Origin: Flavobacterium sp. LHD-80
GTDB taxonomy: Bacteria; Bacteroidota; Bacteroidia; Flavobacteriales; Flavobacteriaceae
DNA: 64,000 nt
Direction of reading: 5' to 3'
Assembly (NCBI RefSeq): GCF_030929605.1
Contig: NZ_JAVFVS010000012.1
Coordinates: forward strand, 62,001 to 126,000
The notes under the pieces were generated by a model. It searched no databases. It saw only the letters and a program-made list of their open reading frames with translations, and was not told the origin of the DNA. Made by a program: the position numbers and the translations under genes. Shown here in pieces: positions 32,923 through 41,908 of the stretch. Each line of letters opens with the position of its first letter. The first letter of the stretch is position 1.

Positions 32923-35394
32923 TTATTTAATTGGATTTAAAATCAAATCAATTCGCTTGATACAATCCTCATAATGGTATTTTGTTTCTGTATTTACGGC
33001 TGTTGCTTTTGCCGCTGTTAATGATTTTTTCAAAGTACTTAATTCACCACGAACCAAAGCTCTTAAATCTGATTGTGCCACATTGTAGTAAGTCCCAAAT
33101 CGATCATTAGGTTTAAGTTCTTCGGTCATTAAAGCACCCATTCGATCGATATACGCTCTTTGCAGATTTCTGCGGTAAATGGTAACATTTGATGCTGCGG
33201 TAGCTTCTTTCCAAATTCCTTTTCGAAGATCTTTAAAGAAATCCAATGCTTTGTATGTATCTGCGCCAAGAATTTCATTATCCATCAATCTACCAATACG
33301 GCTTACACTCAATAAATTATTCAAATGTCTAACCTGAATATTTCTAAACGTTTCAGTATAACCAGCGTACTCTGTATTTTTTAATGTGTTGATATTGACA
33401 ATCCATGTTGGCGATGCAAAAGCATTTGCCTGAAGCCAGTTCATTGCTTCAATTTGTTTTGCTTTTGGAACAACTTCGTAAACATTTCCTGGCTGATTTG
33501 GATTTTTTGTGTTTTCATAAACACCTCCAACATTCGTTACAACGTGCCCAACATATCTGCCCCAAACATCTAACATTTCTTTGTATAACTCACCTAAATC
33601 ATCATAATCGTTAGTGACTTTGCTAGTCCATTCGCTTAAATGATTGGCCACATATTCTAGATTTTTCATTCCGTATGTACTGGCTTTCATCGAATTATTT
33701 CCAATATCTTCTGTTTGAGAAGATGGATCAAAAGTACTGCTCTGTTTTCCGAATTTATAAATAGGGTTTCCAGCTTTGTCTAAAATCCATTTGTCCAAAG
33801 TTGCTTTTTCATCCTGTGGTGATTTTGAATTCGGGATTACTCTATATCCCCAATTCAATGCATAATGATCATAAGCGCCCATTTTACGAATAAAACGAAT
33901 ATTTTGATCTCCAGGCTGTGCAATATAATTATAACGTGCATAATCCATTATACTTGGAGAAATACCATTTTCCTGTGTAAAAGCTCCATTTCTGTAGCTT
34001 TCACAATCATATGATGAACTTGCTCCCATATTGTGCGGGAAACCTAAAGCGTGACCCACTTCGTGCGCAATTACCATTCGCATCATTTCGCCCATTTCTT
34101 CGTCGCTTGTCTGTAATGTTCTTGCTGACGGATTTGCCGCTCCTGTTTCTAACAAATATCTGTTTCTGTACGAACGCAAATGATTGTGGTACCAAATAAC
34201 ATCACTTTCAATAATTTCTCCTGTTCTAGGGTCAGAAACACTTGGTCCAACTGCATTTCGTGTTGTACTTGCCACATAACGAATTACAGAATAACGAACA
34301 TCCTCCGGACTAAAATCTGGATCTTGCTCTTTCGTTGGTGCATCTTTTGCAATAATTGCATTTTTAAATCCGGCAGTTTCAAAAGGTTTTTGCCATTCTT
34401 CAATTCCCTGTTTGATGTATTTTTTCAATTTTTCAGGAGTTGCAGGATCTAAATAATATACAATTGGTTTTATTGGCTCAACCAATTCTCCTCTAGCGTA
34501 TGCTTCTGGATCTTTTGGCTCTAATCTCCAACGACGGATATATGTTTTTAAATCTGATTTCAATTCATTGCTTCCATAATCGTATTGGCTTACGGTAAAC
34601 CAACCCACACGCGGATCTGCCAATCTAGGTTTCATAGGAACTTCTGGCAATAAAATCATCGACTGATTCATTTGAATACTGATTGATTCAGACTCTTCTA
34701 ACATAGAAGGTTTTGAAGCATTATAAGTCATATCCTGAATAACTTCAATATTCATTGGGAAACTTTTGATTTTATTAATAAAACTTCTCGAATCATCAAG
34801 ACCTTTTACTTTATACGTTTCGCGCATTTCTGCAGAAATTCCGCTGATTGCCTTAACATCTGTACTGTAAAATTTAGTTACGTCGATTACAGTATTAGCC
34901 GAATCTTTACTAAAAGCTACAATATCAAAAGCGAATAATGTCGGCTCATAATTGTTTGATTTAACCGAAATACTGATTGGCAAAGTATCATTGGCAACCG
35001 AATTAAACGATTTTGATTTAATCAAAATTTTATCTTGAAAACGCTGCCATACGATCAATTGCTCATTCGTTTCAGAACCTGCATTTACATATCCGCCTCC
35101 TAAGTTTGAAGGCAATTTTGCAAGCCTACTTACCAAGAGCATATCTTTATCTAAATATTTGTTCGGAATTTCAAAGTAGTATTTTTTATCTACTTTGTGA
35201 ACGGTAAAAAGTCCTTCGTCAGAAACAGCATCTTTCGTAATGACTTTGCTGTACTCTTTAATTGTTGATTCCAGCTTCTTTTCTGCTGGAGGAGCAGTTT
35301 GAGTTTCGTCTTTTTTCTTTTTGGACTGGGCAAATTGGTTGGTTGGAAATAGCGCAAAAGCCGCTATTGTAGACAAAATGAAAAATTTCTTCAT
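32923..35394 (-). CDS. Secreted zinc-dependent metalloprotease (DUF5117/DUF5118 type)
   Basis: An 823-aa exported protein (signal MKKFFILSTIAAFALFPTNQFAQ). The zinc site VIAHEVGHALGFPHNMGAS (about residues 440-458) is a metzincin-type HExxHxxGxxH. A long N-terminal part precedes it, including LVSRLAKLPSNLGGGYVNAG and VGWFTVSQYDYGSNELKSD, as in the DUF5117/DUF5118/DUF4953 group common in Bacteroidota. The substrate is unknown. It has a good promoter (35425-35454) and a shared terminator. There is no T9SS C-terminal domain, so the protein is probably periplasmic or outer-membrane associated. Confidence 0.87.
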   Translation of the reverse strand: MKKFFILSTIAAFALFPTNQFAQSKKKKDETQTAPPAEKKLESTIKEYSKVITKDAVSDEGLFTVHKVDKKYYFEIPNKYLDKDMLLVSRLAKLPSNLGGGYVNAGSETNEQLIVWQRFQDKILIKSKSFNSVANDTLPISISVKSNNYEPTLFAFDIVAFSKDSANTVIDVTKFYSTDVKAISGISAEMRETYKVKGLDDSRSFINKIKSFPMNIEVIQDMTYNASKPSMLEESESISIQMNQSMILLPEVPMKPRLADPRVGWFTVSQYDYGSNELKSDLKTYIRRWRLEPKDPEAYARGELVEPIKPIVYYLDPATPEKLKKYIKQGIEEWQKPFETAGFKNAIIAKDAPTKEQDPDFSPEDVRYSVIRYVASTTRNAVGPSVSDPRTGEIIESDVIWYHNHLRSYRNRYLLETGAANPSARTLQTSDEEMGEMMRMVIAHEVGHALGFPHNMGASSSYDCESYRNGAFTQENGISPSIMDYARYNYIAQPGDQNIRFIRKMGAYDHYALNWGYRVIPNSKSPQDEKATLDKWILDKAGNPIYKFGKQSSTFDPSSQTEDIGNNSMKASTYGMKNLEYVANHLSEWTSKVTNDYDDLGELYKEMLDVWGRYVGHVVTNVGGVYENTKNPNQPGNVYEVVPKAKQIEAMNWLQANAFASPTWIVNINTLKNTEYAGYTETFRNIQVRHLNNLLSVSRIGRLMDNEILGADTYKALDFFKDLRKGIWKEATAASNVTIYRRNLQRAYIDRMGALMTEELKPNDRFGTYYNVAQSDLRALVRGELSTLKKSLTAAKATAVNTETKYHYEDCIKRIDLILNPIK

Positions 35395-35424
35395 TTATTG
35401 CAGGTTTAATGGTTATTTGATAAA

Positions 35425-35454
35425 CAAAAATAATTTTTGATTACAATAACACAA
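35425..35454 (-). promoter_or_regulatory. Promoter of the metalloprotease
   Basis: On the minus strand TATTTTTG (35432-35425) matches TAnnTTTG and TTG lies at 35454-35452 with a 19-base spacer. The start codon is 31 bases downstream. Confidence 0.65.
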
Positions 35455-35506
35455 GCTAATACGTCTTCATTAACTTTTTATTAACTACAAAATAAGGTTT
35501 ATAATA

Positions 35507-35543
35507 ATAAAAAAAAGGTTCAGCTTATAAAACTGAACCTTTG
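35507..35543 (-). terminator. hemL terminator
   Basis: AAAGGTTCAG / CTGAACCTTT (10 bp) with a 9-base loop, followed on the minus strand by about eight T residues. Confidence 0.88.
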
Positions 35544-35562
35544 AGAACTATTTTTATTTGAT

Positions 35563-36849
35563 TTAAAATGTTTTCGAAACTTTATCGATCGTATTAATTG
35601 TAAAATCTAAATCTTCATAAGTCAAAGCATCGGTAATAAACCAAGTTTCATATGCTGATGGCGCAATGTAAACGCCTTCCTGCAATAATCCGTGGAAGAA
35701 TTTTTTAAACGTTTCGTTATCTCCTTTTGCAGCAGTTTGAAAATCTACAACTGGATTTGCATCAAAGTGAACAGAAATCATTGACCCCACTCTATTGATG
35801 GTAAAAACAACATTGTTTGCTTTTAAAACTCTATCAATTCCTGCTTCTAAATATGCTGTTTTTTCTTCAAGACGTGTAAAAATTTCGCGGTCATTGTTCA
35901 GTGATTGCAACATTGCATATCCTGCCGCCATTGCTAACGGATTTCCTGATAATGTCCCTGCTTGATAAACTGGTCCAAGTGGCGCTAAATAATTCATGAT
36001 TTCCTCTCGTGCCGCAAAAGCACCAACTGGCAAACCACCACCAATTACTTTTCCGAAAGTTACGATATCAGCATTGATGTTATACAATTCCTGAACGCCG
36101 CCACGAGCTAAACGGAAACCGGTCATAACCTCATCAAAAATCAATAAGATTCCGTTTGCGGTACACAATTCTCTTAAACCTTCCAAGAAACCTTTTGCAG
36201 GTGGAATACAGCCCATATTTCCTGCAACTGCTTCAATAATAATTGCGGCAATTTCGCCTTTATTCGCTTCGATTAACGTCTTTACGTTCTCTAAATCATT
36301 GTATTTTGCTAACAAAGTATCTTTTGCTGTTCCTTCTGTAACACCTGGACTATTTGGAGATCCAAAAGTTACAGCGCCACTTCCTGCCTGAATCAAAAAT
36401 GAATCAGAATGCCCATGGTAACAGCCAGCAAATTTGATGATTTTATCTCTTTTTGTAAATCCTCTCGCCAAACGAATCGCGCTCATACAAGCTTCTGTTC
36501 CCGAATTTACAAATCTAATTTTATCAATATTCGGAACCATAGAAACGGCCAAAGCAGCGATTTCTGTTTCTAATTCTGTTGGCATTCCAAATGAAGTTCC
36601 CAGTTTTGCTTTTTCGATTACGGCATCAACAACTGGCTGATAAGCGTGACCCAAAACCATTGGTCCCCAAGAGTTGATATAATCAATTAATTTGTTTCCG
36701 TCTTCATCATACAAATAAGCACCTTTGGCACTTTTTACAAAAATCGGAGTTCCTCCAACTGCTTTAAACGCTCTAACTGGTGAATTTACTCCTCCCGGAA
36801 TTACTTTTTCTGCTTCAGCAAAAAGCTGACTACTTCTTTTATATAACAT
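35563..36849 (-). CDS. hemL: Glutamate-1-semialdehyde 2,1-aminomutase
   Basis: HemL (428 aa) converts glutamate-1-semialdehyde to 5-aminolevulinate for heme by the C5 route. It is a fold-type I PLP enzyme with the lysine in DIVTFGKVIGGGLPVGAF (about 255-272), the phosphate-binding NSGTEACMSAIRLARGFT and the family start KRSSQLFAEAEKVIPGGVNS. It is close in sequence to ornithine-type aminotransferases, but the GGVNSPVRAF N-terminus is specific. Monocistronic; the region before it is filled with AATCTAAA/ACTGAAAACT repeats, so the promoter is hard to see. Confidence 0.95.
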   Translation of the reverse strand: MLYKRSSQLFAEAEKVIPGGVNSPVRAFKAVGGTPIFVKSAKGAYLYDEDGNKLIDYINSWGPMVLGHAYQPVVDAVIEKAKLGTSFGMPTELETEIAALAVSMVPNIDKIRFVNSGTEACMSAIRLARGFTKRDKIIKFAGCYHGHSDSFLIQAGSGAVTFGSPNSPGVTEGTAKDTLLAKYNDLENVKTLIEANKGEIAAIIIEAVAGNMGCIPPAKGFLEGLRELCTANGILLIFDEVMTGFRLARGGVQELYNINADIVTFGKVIGGGLPVGAFAAREEIMNYLAPLGPVYQAGTLSGNPLAMAAGYAMLQSLNNDREIFTRLEEKTAYLEAGIDRVLKANNVVFTINRVGSMISVHFDANPVVDFQTAAKGDNETFKKFFHGLLQEGVYIAPSAYETWFITDALTYEDLDFTINTIDKVSKTF

Positions 36850-36851
36850 TT

Positions 36852-36968
36852 TTTATTTTAGATTTTAGAGTTCAGATTTTAGATTAAAAACTGAAAACTT
36901 AATTTTTGATTTTTTAGATTATTTCAAACTGAAAACTGTGACTGAGACTGAACACTAAAAACTGAACA
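36852..36968. repeat. AATCTAAA / ACTGAAAACT degenerate repeats
   Basis: The gap between hemL and the glucosaminidase gene is built of AATCTAAA-type units followed by repeated ACTGAAAACT/ACTGAACACT units. No coding potential and no hairpin of note. Confidence 0.55.
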
Positions 36969-36969
36969 C

Positions 36970-37875
36970 TTACTTAACTCTCAACTTCTGCCCTATTGAA
37001 ATGGCGTTATCCGTTAAACTATTTTTTTGCTTTAAATCATCAACCAAAACGTTGAATTTCTTTGAAATCGAATACAAAGTATCGCCTTTTTGAACTTCGT
37101 ATAAATTCGGATCGTTTGAATTCATATTAATCTTTAGATCAGAATTCACATCGTAAGATGATTTTCTTGGTTGGGCTGTTTTATTAATCGCAACATAATT
37201 TTTCCCTGTAACCTGACAATCATATTGATGCAAATTATAACGCTCAATATAACTGATTAATTTATCCGGATAATTAGGATCTGTTGCGTAACCCGCCGCT
37301 CTCAAGCCTTTTGCCCAAGCTTTATAATCGTCTTTTTCGTAAGTGAATAAAGTGGCATATCTATTTTTTCCAACCAAAAACAAAGCATGATCTCTATAGG
37401 ATTCTGAAGCTTCAGGATATTTTCTAAAACATTCCTGTTCAGCATCATCGTCATGACGAACACTTTCGCCAAGCCAGTCTTTATGGCATTTTATTCCGAA
37501 ATGATTATTCGCTTCAACTGCCAAATCTCCTTTTCCTGCACCAGATTCTAAAATTCCTTGAGCCAAAATAATACTGGCAGGAATTCCGTATTTCTGCATA
37601 TTTCCCATTGCAATATCTTTAAATTGCAAGATGTAAGAATTAACTAAATCGCTGGTAACAACTGTTTTTGAAGTAGATTGAATAACCTCAGTTGTATTAT
37701 TTGTAGAAGGGTAATTTTTACCAATTGGCTTAACTGGAGTTTGTTTTTTTGTCGCCACCGTTCGAGGCCTCTGAACCGCCGCCGCTTGCTTTTTGGTCGT
37801 TGCAATAGCAGGTTTACTTGACGAACAGCTTGCCAAAACTATAACTGTAAAGAGCAATACTATTTTTTTAATCAT
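36970..37875 (-). CDS. N-acetylglucosaminidase-domain lipoprotein with LysM
   Basis: A 301-aa predicted lipoprotein (MIKKIVLLFTVIVLASC, Cys at 17). A low-complexity linker is followed by a FlgJ/GH73-type glucosaminidase domain (about 85-220), with IPASIILAQGILESGAGKGD carrying the catalytic Glu and NHFGIKCHKDWLGE. A C-terminal LysM follows (about 255-300, YEVQKGDTLYSISKKFNVL) for peptidoglycan binding. It cleaves glycan strands of the wall. Its start overlaps the end of the ACC-deaminase-like gene by 8 bases, so it is translated from the same mRNA. Confidence 0.9.
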   Translation of the reverse strand: MIKKIVLLFTVIVLASCSSSKPAIATTKKQAAAVQRPRTVATKKQTPVKPIGKNYPSTNNTTEVIQSTSKTVVTSDLVNSYILQFKDIAMGNMQKYGIPASIILAQGILESGAGKGDLAVEANNHFGIKCHKDWLGESVRHDDDAEQECFRKYPEASESYRDHALFLVGKNRYATLFTYEKDDYKAWAKGLRAAGYATDPNYPDKLISYIERYNLHQYDCQVTGKNYVAINKTAQPRKSSYDVNSDLKINMNSNDPNLYEVQKGDTLYSISKKFNVLVDDLKQKNSLTDNAISIGQKLRVK

Positions 37876-38776
37876 GTTTTTTGAGTATTGGTAATTTTTT
37901 CTGCTTCAGTTTAATATTCATTCCATCAATTCCCTGTAATCCGCCGGTGTGAATGAGTAAAATTTTTGAATTGGCAGGAAAATAATTTTTGCTTATTAAA
38001 TCTATAACGCCAAAAACCATCTTTCCTGTATAAATTGGATCTAAGGGCACATTGTTCGCTTCAAAAAACGCATTTATAAATTCGATTAATTCCAAATTTA
38101 CTTTGCCATAACCTCCAAAATGATAGTCAGAAATTAAATTCCAGTTATCTTTTTTTGCAAAAATACGAATTTCATCGTTTAAAAAGTCACCTTTTAGTGC
38201 TGGAAACCCTAAAATTTTCTGATTTGGCAATGCGCTATTAATTAATCCTGAAATGGTTCCGCCAGTTCCAACAGCGCAACAAACGTAATTAAAACTTGAA
38301 TCTTCATTGGTTAAAATCTCTTCGCAGCCTTTTACTGCGAGTTCATTTGTGCCTCCTTCTGGAACTAAATAAAAATCGCCAAACTTGTTTCTTAACTTTT
38401 CCAAAAATGAAGTTTCACTTTTTAATCGATAATCTTCTCTCGAAACAAATTCAAATTTCATTCCGTTTTCCTGAGCGAATTTCAATGTTGGGTTTTCTTC
38501 AATTTTATCAAAAAGTTCGTTGCCGCGAATTATTCCGATAGTTTTAAAACCTTGCTCTTTTCCCGCAAACGCAACTGCTGCAATATGATTGGAAAATGCA
38601 CCACCAAAAGTCAAAAGCGTATTTTTCTTTTCGGCTTTCGCCTGAAGTAAATTGTATTTTAATTTTCTGAATTTATTTCCAGAAACAAACGGATGAATTA
38701 GATCTTCACGCTTTATTGTCAAAGAAATATCATTAGGAAAATCAATAGAAATATGTTGATTGAAAACTGGATTCAT
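37868..38776 (-). CDS. 1-aminocyclopropane-1-carboxylate deaminase / D-cysteine desulfhydrase family
   Basis: A 302-aa fold-type II PLP enzyme. The PLP lysine lies in SGNKFRKLKYNLL (about 32-44), the cofactor loop in TFGGAFSNHIAA, and the phosphate cup in AVGTGGTISGL. Family members act on ACC, D-cysteine or related D-amino acids. In bacteria without ethylene metabolism, D-cysteine desulfhydrase or D-amino-acid deamination is more likely. Sitting between a HExxH membrane protein and a peptidoglycan glucosaminidase, a link to D-amino acids of the cell wall is possible, but that is inference. Confidence 0.85.
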   Translation of the reverse strand: MNPVFNQHISIDFPNDISLTIKREDLIHPFVSGNKFRKLKYNLLQAKAEKKNTLLTFGGAFSNHIAAVAFAGKEQGFKTIGIIRGNELFDKIEENPTLKFAQENGMKFEFVSREDYRLKSETSFLEKLRNKFGDFYLVPEGGTNELAVKGCEEILTNEDSSFNYVCCAVGTGGTISGLINSALPNQKILGFPALKGDFLNDEIRIFAKKDNWNLISDYHFGGYGKVNLELIEFINAFFEANNVPLDPIYTGKMVFGVIDLISKNYFPANSKILLIHTGGLQGIDGMNIKLKQKKLPILKKHD

Positions 38777-39108
38777 TTTAATTTGATGTAATTTAAAAAC
38801 TGAAAAAATGATCTGTTTTTCAAATAATTCATTTCGGTTTCTTTTGCGTAAGCTTCTCTTTCAAAACTAATATTTCGATAGGCTAAAGCACCGTTTTTGT
38901 ATTGAATTAGACGAATGAGATATTCTAAAAAATACCAAATAAAAAACGGAATTACTAGTAGCTCTAATTGTTGTCTTAAATGTATTTTTTCATGATTTAC
39001 GAAAATTCCATTTGTTTTATCAAAATCATATTTTACAATTACGAACGGAAATACAGCCATACCGCGATATCCTTTCGGAATTAAATATTTGGCAACAATC
39101 AGAAACAT
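38773..39108 (-). CDS. Small membrane protein with HExxH motif
   Basis: A 111-aa protein, first of the operon with the ACC-deaminase-like gene (ATGA overlap of 4 bases). It has an N-terminal hydrophobic segment (about 9-26), then FVNHEKIHLRQQLELL, which contains HEKIH, a HExxH zinc-site pattern. A second hydrophobic helix follows (LVIPFFIWYFLEYLIRLIQY), then SFEREAYAKETE, where a Glu could be the third zinc ligand. This order resembles a reduced membrane metallopeptidase. Enzymatic activity is not established and no named family was recognised with certainty. Confidence 0.72.
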   Translation of the reverse strand: MFLIVAKYLIPKGYRGMAVFPFVIVKYDFDKTNGIFVNHEKIHLRQQLELLVIPFFIWYFLEYLIRLIQYKNGALAYRNISFEREAYAKETEMNYLKNRSFFQFLNYIKLK

Positions 39109-39178
39109 TGGCTGTAAAATTTATAAATTTGTAGCTATAAAATTATTCGATTTCATTAAAATCATAATCAAATATTTT

Positions 39179-39186
39179 TATTTTTG
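39179..39186 (+). promoter_or_regulatory. -7 element of the Cys-rich small gene
   Basis: TATTTTTG matches TAnnTTTG 38 bases before the ATG at 39225. The -33 element is not clear. Confidence 0.35.
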
Positions 39187-39224
39187 ATTTTAAAATTATC
39201 GAAACACGAACGCGAAGCAGATTT

Positions 39225-39410
39225 ATGAAAGAGCAAAGTAATGAAAATAAATTAATCGAAGGCGAAGATTTTTACTATACGCCCGAAGGTTATAAATGCT
39301 TCACTGAAAAACATCATTTAAAAAGAGGCTATTGTTGCAAAAGCGGTTGCCGTCACTGCCCGTACGGGTTTGATAAACGAACAGGCGAAATAAGAAAGAA
39401 AACGAATTAG
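39225..39410 (+). CDS. DUF5522-type small Cys-rich protein
   Basis: A 61-aa protein with EGEDFYYTPEGYKCFTEKHH followed by RGYCCKSGCRHCPYGFDKRT, giving five Cys and several His that could bind a metal, most likely zinc. The CCxxxCRHCPYG pattern matches the DUF5522 family, whose function is unknown. The gene is divergent from the HExxH-containing operon and is followed by a long repeat-filled gap. Confidence 0.8.
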   Translation: MKEQSNENKLIEGEDFYYTPEGYKCFTEKHHLKRGYCCKSGCRHCPYGFDKRTGEIRKKTN

Positions 39411-39419
39411 ATAATTTGA

Positions 39420-39560
39420 AAATGTGTCAATTAGATAATTCAGCAATCTAAAATCTAAAATCAACAATCTAAAATATTAATATGGATATCCATTCACGAA
39501 AATTCAGGATTAAGATCCACAAATCCTATCATAGGTCGGATATCCGTTATCCTTAGTTTT
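39420..39560. repeat. AATCTAAA repeats and a GGATATCC inverted repeat
   Basis: Part of the 474-base gap between the Cys-rich gene and hutU. AATCTAAA-type units come first, then a segment with GGATATCC near each end (about 39484 and 39538) around CATTCACGAAAATTCAGGAT. It looks like a small repeat, with no coding potential. Confidence 0.45.
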
Positions 39561-39644
39561 TTTTTAATTAGAAAATGTGTCAATGTGCTAATGCGTTAAT
39601 TTGAAAATGAGATAATTATTTCAGATAAAATTCACATTGACAGG

Positions 39645-39797
39645 TATTTCGCTCCTATGGAGCTTTTACCGACTGGACATATTATTTTCTACAAATATTA
39701 CGCCTTTCCAAGGCTAAAAAAATAAATCCGTTAGAATTGTACTATTTATAGAAATAAAATTTATCGGTCAGAATTTAAGTCCCAGCGGGACGAAATA
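39645..39797. repeat. Three-hairpin repeat element with TATTTCG ends
   Basis: A 153-bp element bounded by TATTTCG and CGAAATA. Next to the left end is a hairpin CTCC-TAT-GGAG, in the middle GCCTT-TCC-AAGGC, next to the right end GTCCC-AGC-GGGAC. ACCGA (39668-39672) and TCGGT (39764-39768) can also pair. The two ends are imperfect inverted copies over about 20 bases. It is a composite dispersed repeat with no gene. Confidence 0.55.
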
Positions 39798-39840
39798 ATC
39801 TAAAAAACAAAAAATTAATCTGTTGTTAATCTAACCGCAA

Positions 39841-39878
39841 TATCTTAGCATCTTAGATCCTCAGCACCTTAGAATCTT
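39841..39878. repeat. CTTAG octamer repeat before hutU
   Basis: Units ATCTTAG, CATCTTAG, CACCTTAG and AATCTTA repeat up to the hutU start. This is the reverse-complement form of the CTAAG octamer array at 27375-27432. No promoter is seen in it. Confidence 0.5.
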
Positions 39879-39884
39879 AAAAAA

Positions 39885-41861
39885 ATGACTTTCAAAGAAC
39901 AAATACAGCAAGGAATTCCAAATATATTACCTCAAAAGGCAACTTACGACCCAACTATTAATCACGCTCCAAAGAGAAAAGAAATTCTTTCGGCAGAAGA
40001 AAAAAAACTGGCTCTTAAAAATGCTTTGCGTTATTTTGATCCAAAACATCACGCCGAATTAATTCCTGAATTTTCAGAAGAATTGGAAACTTACGGGCGT
40101 ATTTATATGTATCGTCTTCGCCCGGATTACAGAATGTATGCAAGACCAATTGACGAATATCCAGGGAAATCATTGCAGGCAAAAGCGATTATGCACATGA
40201 TTCAAAACAATCTGGATTATGCTGTGGCGCAACATCCGCATGAATTGATTACGTATGGTGGAAACGGAGCCGTTTTTCAAAACTGGGCACAATATTTATT
40301 AACCATGCAGTATTTGTCTGAAATGACAGATGAGCAGACTTTAACCATGTATTCAGGCCATCCAATGGGATTATTTCCTTCGCATGCAGAAGCTCCGAGA
40401 GTTGTAGTTACAAACGGAATGGTGATCCCAAATTATTCGAAACCGGACGATTGGGAAAAAATGAATGCTTTAGGAGTTTCACAATACGGCCAAATGACAG
40501 CGGGAAGTTATATGTATATTGGTCCACAAGGAATTGTACACGGAACTACGATTACCGTTTTGAATGGTTTCAGAAAAATAAAACAAAATCCAGAAGGAAG
40601 TTTATTCGTAACTTCTGGACTTGGAGGAATGTCGGGCGCACAGCCAAAAGCCGGAAATATTGCCGGATGTATTACGGTTTGTGCCGAAGTAAATCCGAAA
40701 ATTACTAAAATTCGTCACGAACAAGGATGGATTAATGAAGTCGTAACTTCTACAGATGAATTGGTCGCGAGAGTAGCTTTGGCGAAAGCCAACAAAGAAA
40801 CCGTTTCGATTGCCTATTTAGGAAATGTAGTTGATGTTTGGGAACGTTTTGATCAAGAAAACATCAAAATTGATTTGGGTTCAGATCAAACTTCGCTTCA
40901 TAATCCGTGGGCTGGAGGTTATTATCCAGTTGGAATTTCTTTTGAAGAAGCAAATGATTTAATGGCTAATAATCCAGAATTATTCAAAGAAAAAGTTCAA
41001 GAAACACTACGTCGTCACGCCAATGCAATTAACAAACACACTGCAAAAGGAACGTACTTTTTTGATTACGGAAATGCATTTTTACTAGAAGCTTCTCGCG
41101 CTGGTGCTGATGTAATGGCCGAAAATAATATCGATTTTAAATATCCGAGCTATGTTCAGGATATTATGGGACCAATGTGTTTTGATTACGGATTTGGCCC
41201 TTTCCGTTGGGTTTGCACTTCAGGAAAACCGGAAGATTTACAAAAAACAGATGCAATTGCAAGTCAGGTTTTAGAAGAATTAGCAAAAACTTCTCCTAAT
41301 GAAATTCAGCAACAAATGCAGGATAACATTAAATGGATAAAAGGCGCGCAGGAAAACAAACTGGTTGTAGGTTCTCAAGCTAGAATTCTTTATGCTGATG
41401 CCGAAGGAAGAATTAAAATTGCAGAAGCTTTCAATCAAGCAATTGCAAAAGGTGAAATTGGCGCGGTTGTTTTAGGACGCGATCACCATGACGTTTCAGG
41501 AACCGATTCTCCATACAGAGAAACTTCAAACATTTACGACGGATCTCGTTTTACTGCTGATATGGCGATTCATAACGTAATTGGCGACAGCTTTAGAGGT
41601 GCAACTTGGGTATCTATTCACAACGGCGGTGGTGTTGGCTGGGGAGAGGTTATAAACGGCGGTTTTGGTATGGTTCTTGATGGCTCTAAAGAGGCTTCAA
41701 AACGTTTAGCATCAATGCTTTTTTGGGATGTTAACAACGGGATTTCAAGAAGAAGCTGGGCTCGAAATGACGAGGCTATTTTTGCCATAAAAAGAGCGAT
41801 GCAAGTTGAGCCTTTACTAAAAGTAACTTTGCCTAATATTGTTGACGAAAGTCTGCTTTAA
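39885..41861 (+). CDS. hutU: Urocanate hydratase
   Basis: Urocanase (658 aa) adds water to urocanate to give imidazolonepropionate, the second step of histidine breakdown, using tightly bound NAD+. Recognisable blocks are LITYGGNGAVFQNWAQY near residue 122, SGLGGMSGAQPKAG near 245, FDYGFGPFRWVCTSG (the conserved catalytic Cys region) and RDHHDVSGTDSPYRETSN. The length (about 660 aa) is that of the longer Bacteroidota/eukaryote-type enzyme, not the 555-aa proteobacterial type. Other hut genes are not in the window, so the pathway is encoded elsewhere. Confidence 0.95.
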   Translation: MTFKEQIQQGIPNILPQKATYDPTINHAPKRKEILSAEEKKLALKNALRYFDPKHHAELIPEFSEELETYGRIYMYRLRPDYRMYARPIDEYPGKSLQAKAIMHMIQNNLDYAVAQHPHELITYGGNGAVFQNWAQYLLTMQYLSEMTDEQTLTMYSGHPMGLFPSHAEAPRVVVTNGMVIPNYSKPDDWEKMNALGVSQYGQMTAGSYMYIGPQGIVHGTTITVLNGFRKIKQNPEGSLFVTSGLGGMSGAQPKAGNIAGCITVCAEVNPKITKIRHEQGWINEVVTSTDELVARVALAKANKETVSIAYLGNVVDVWERFDQENIKIDLGSDQTSLHNPWAGGYYPVGISFEEANDLMANNPELFKEKVQETLRRHANAINKHTAKGTYFFDYGNAFLLEASRAGADVMAENNIDFKYPSYVQDIMGPMCFDYGFGPFRWVCTSGKPEDLQKTDAIASQVLEELAKTSPNEIQQQMQDNIKWIKGAQENKLVVGSQARILYADAEGRIKIAEAFNQAIAKGEIGAVVLGRDHHDVSGTDSPYRETSNIYDGSRFTADMAIHNVIGDSFRGATWVSIHNGGGVGWGEVINGGFGMVLDGSKEASKRLASMLFWDVNNGISRRSWARNDEAIFAIKRAMQVEPLLKVTLPNIVDESLL

Positions 41862-41908
41862 ACGAAAAAGTTGCTCATAAAATAGAGAACATTAAATTTC
41901 TAATAATT

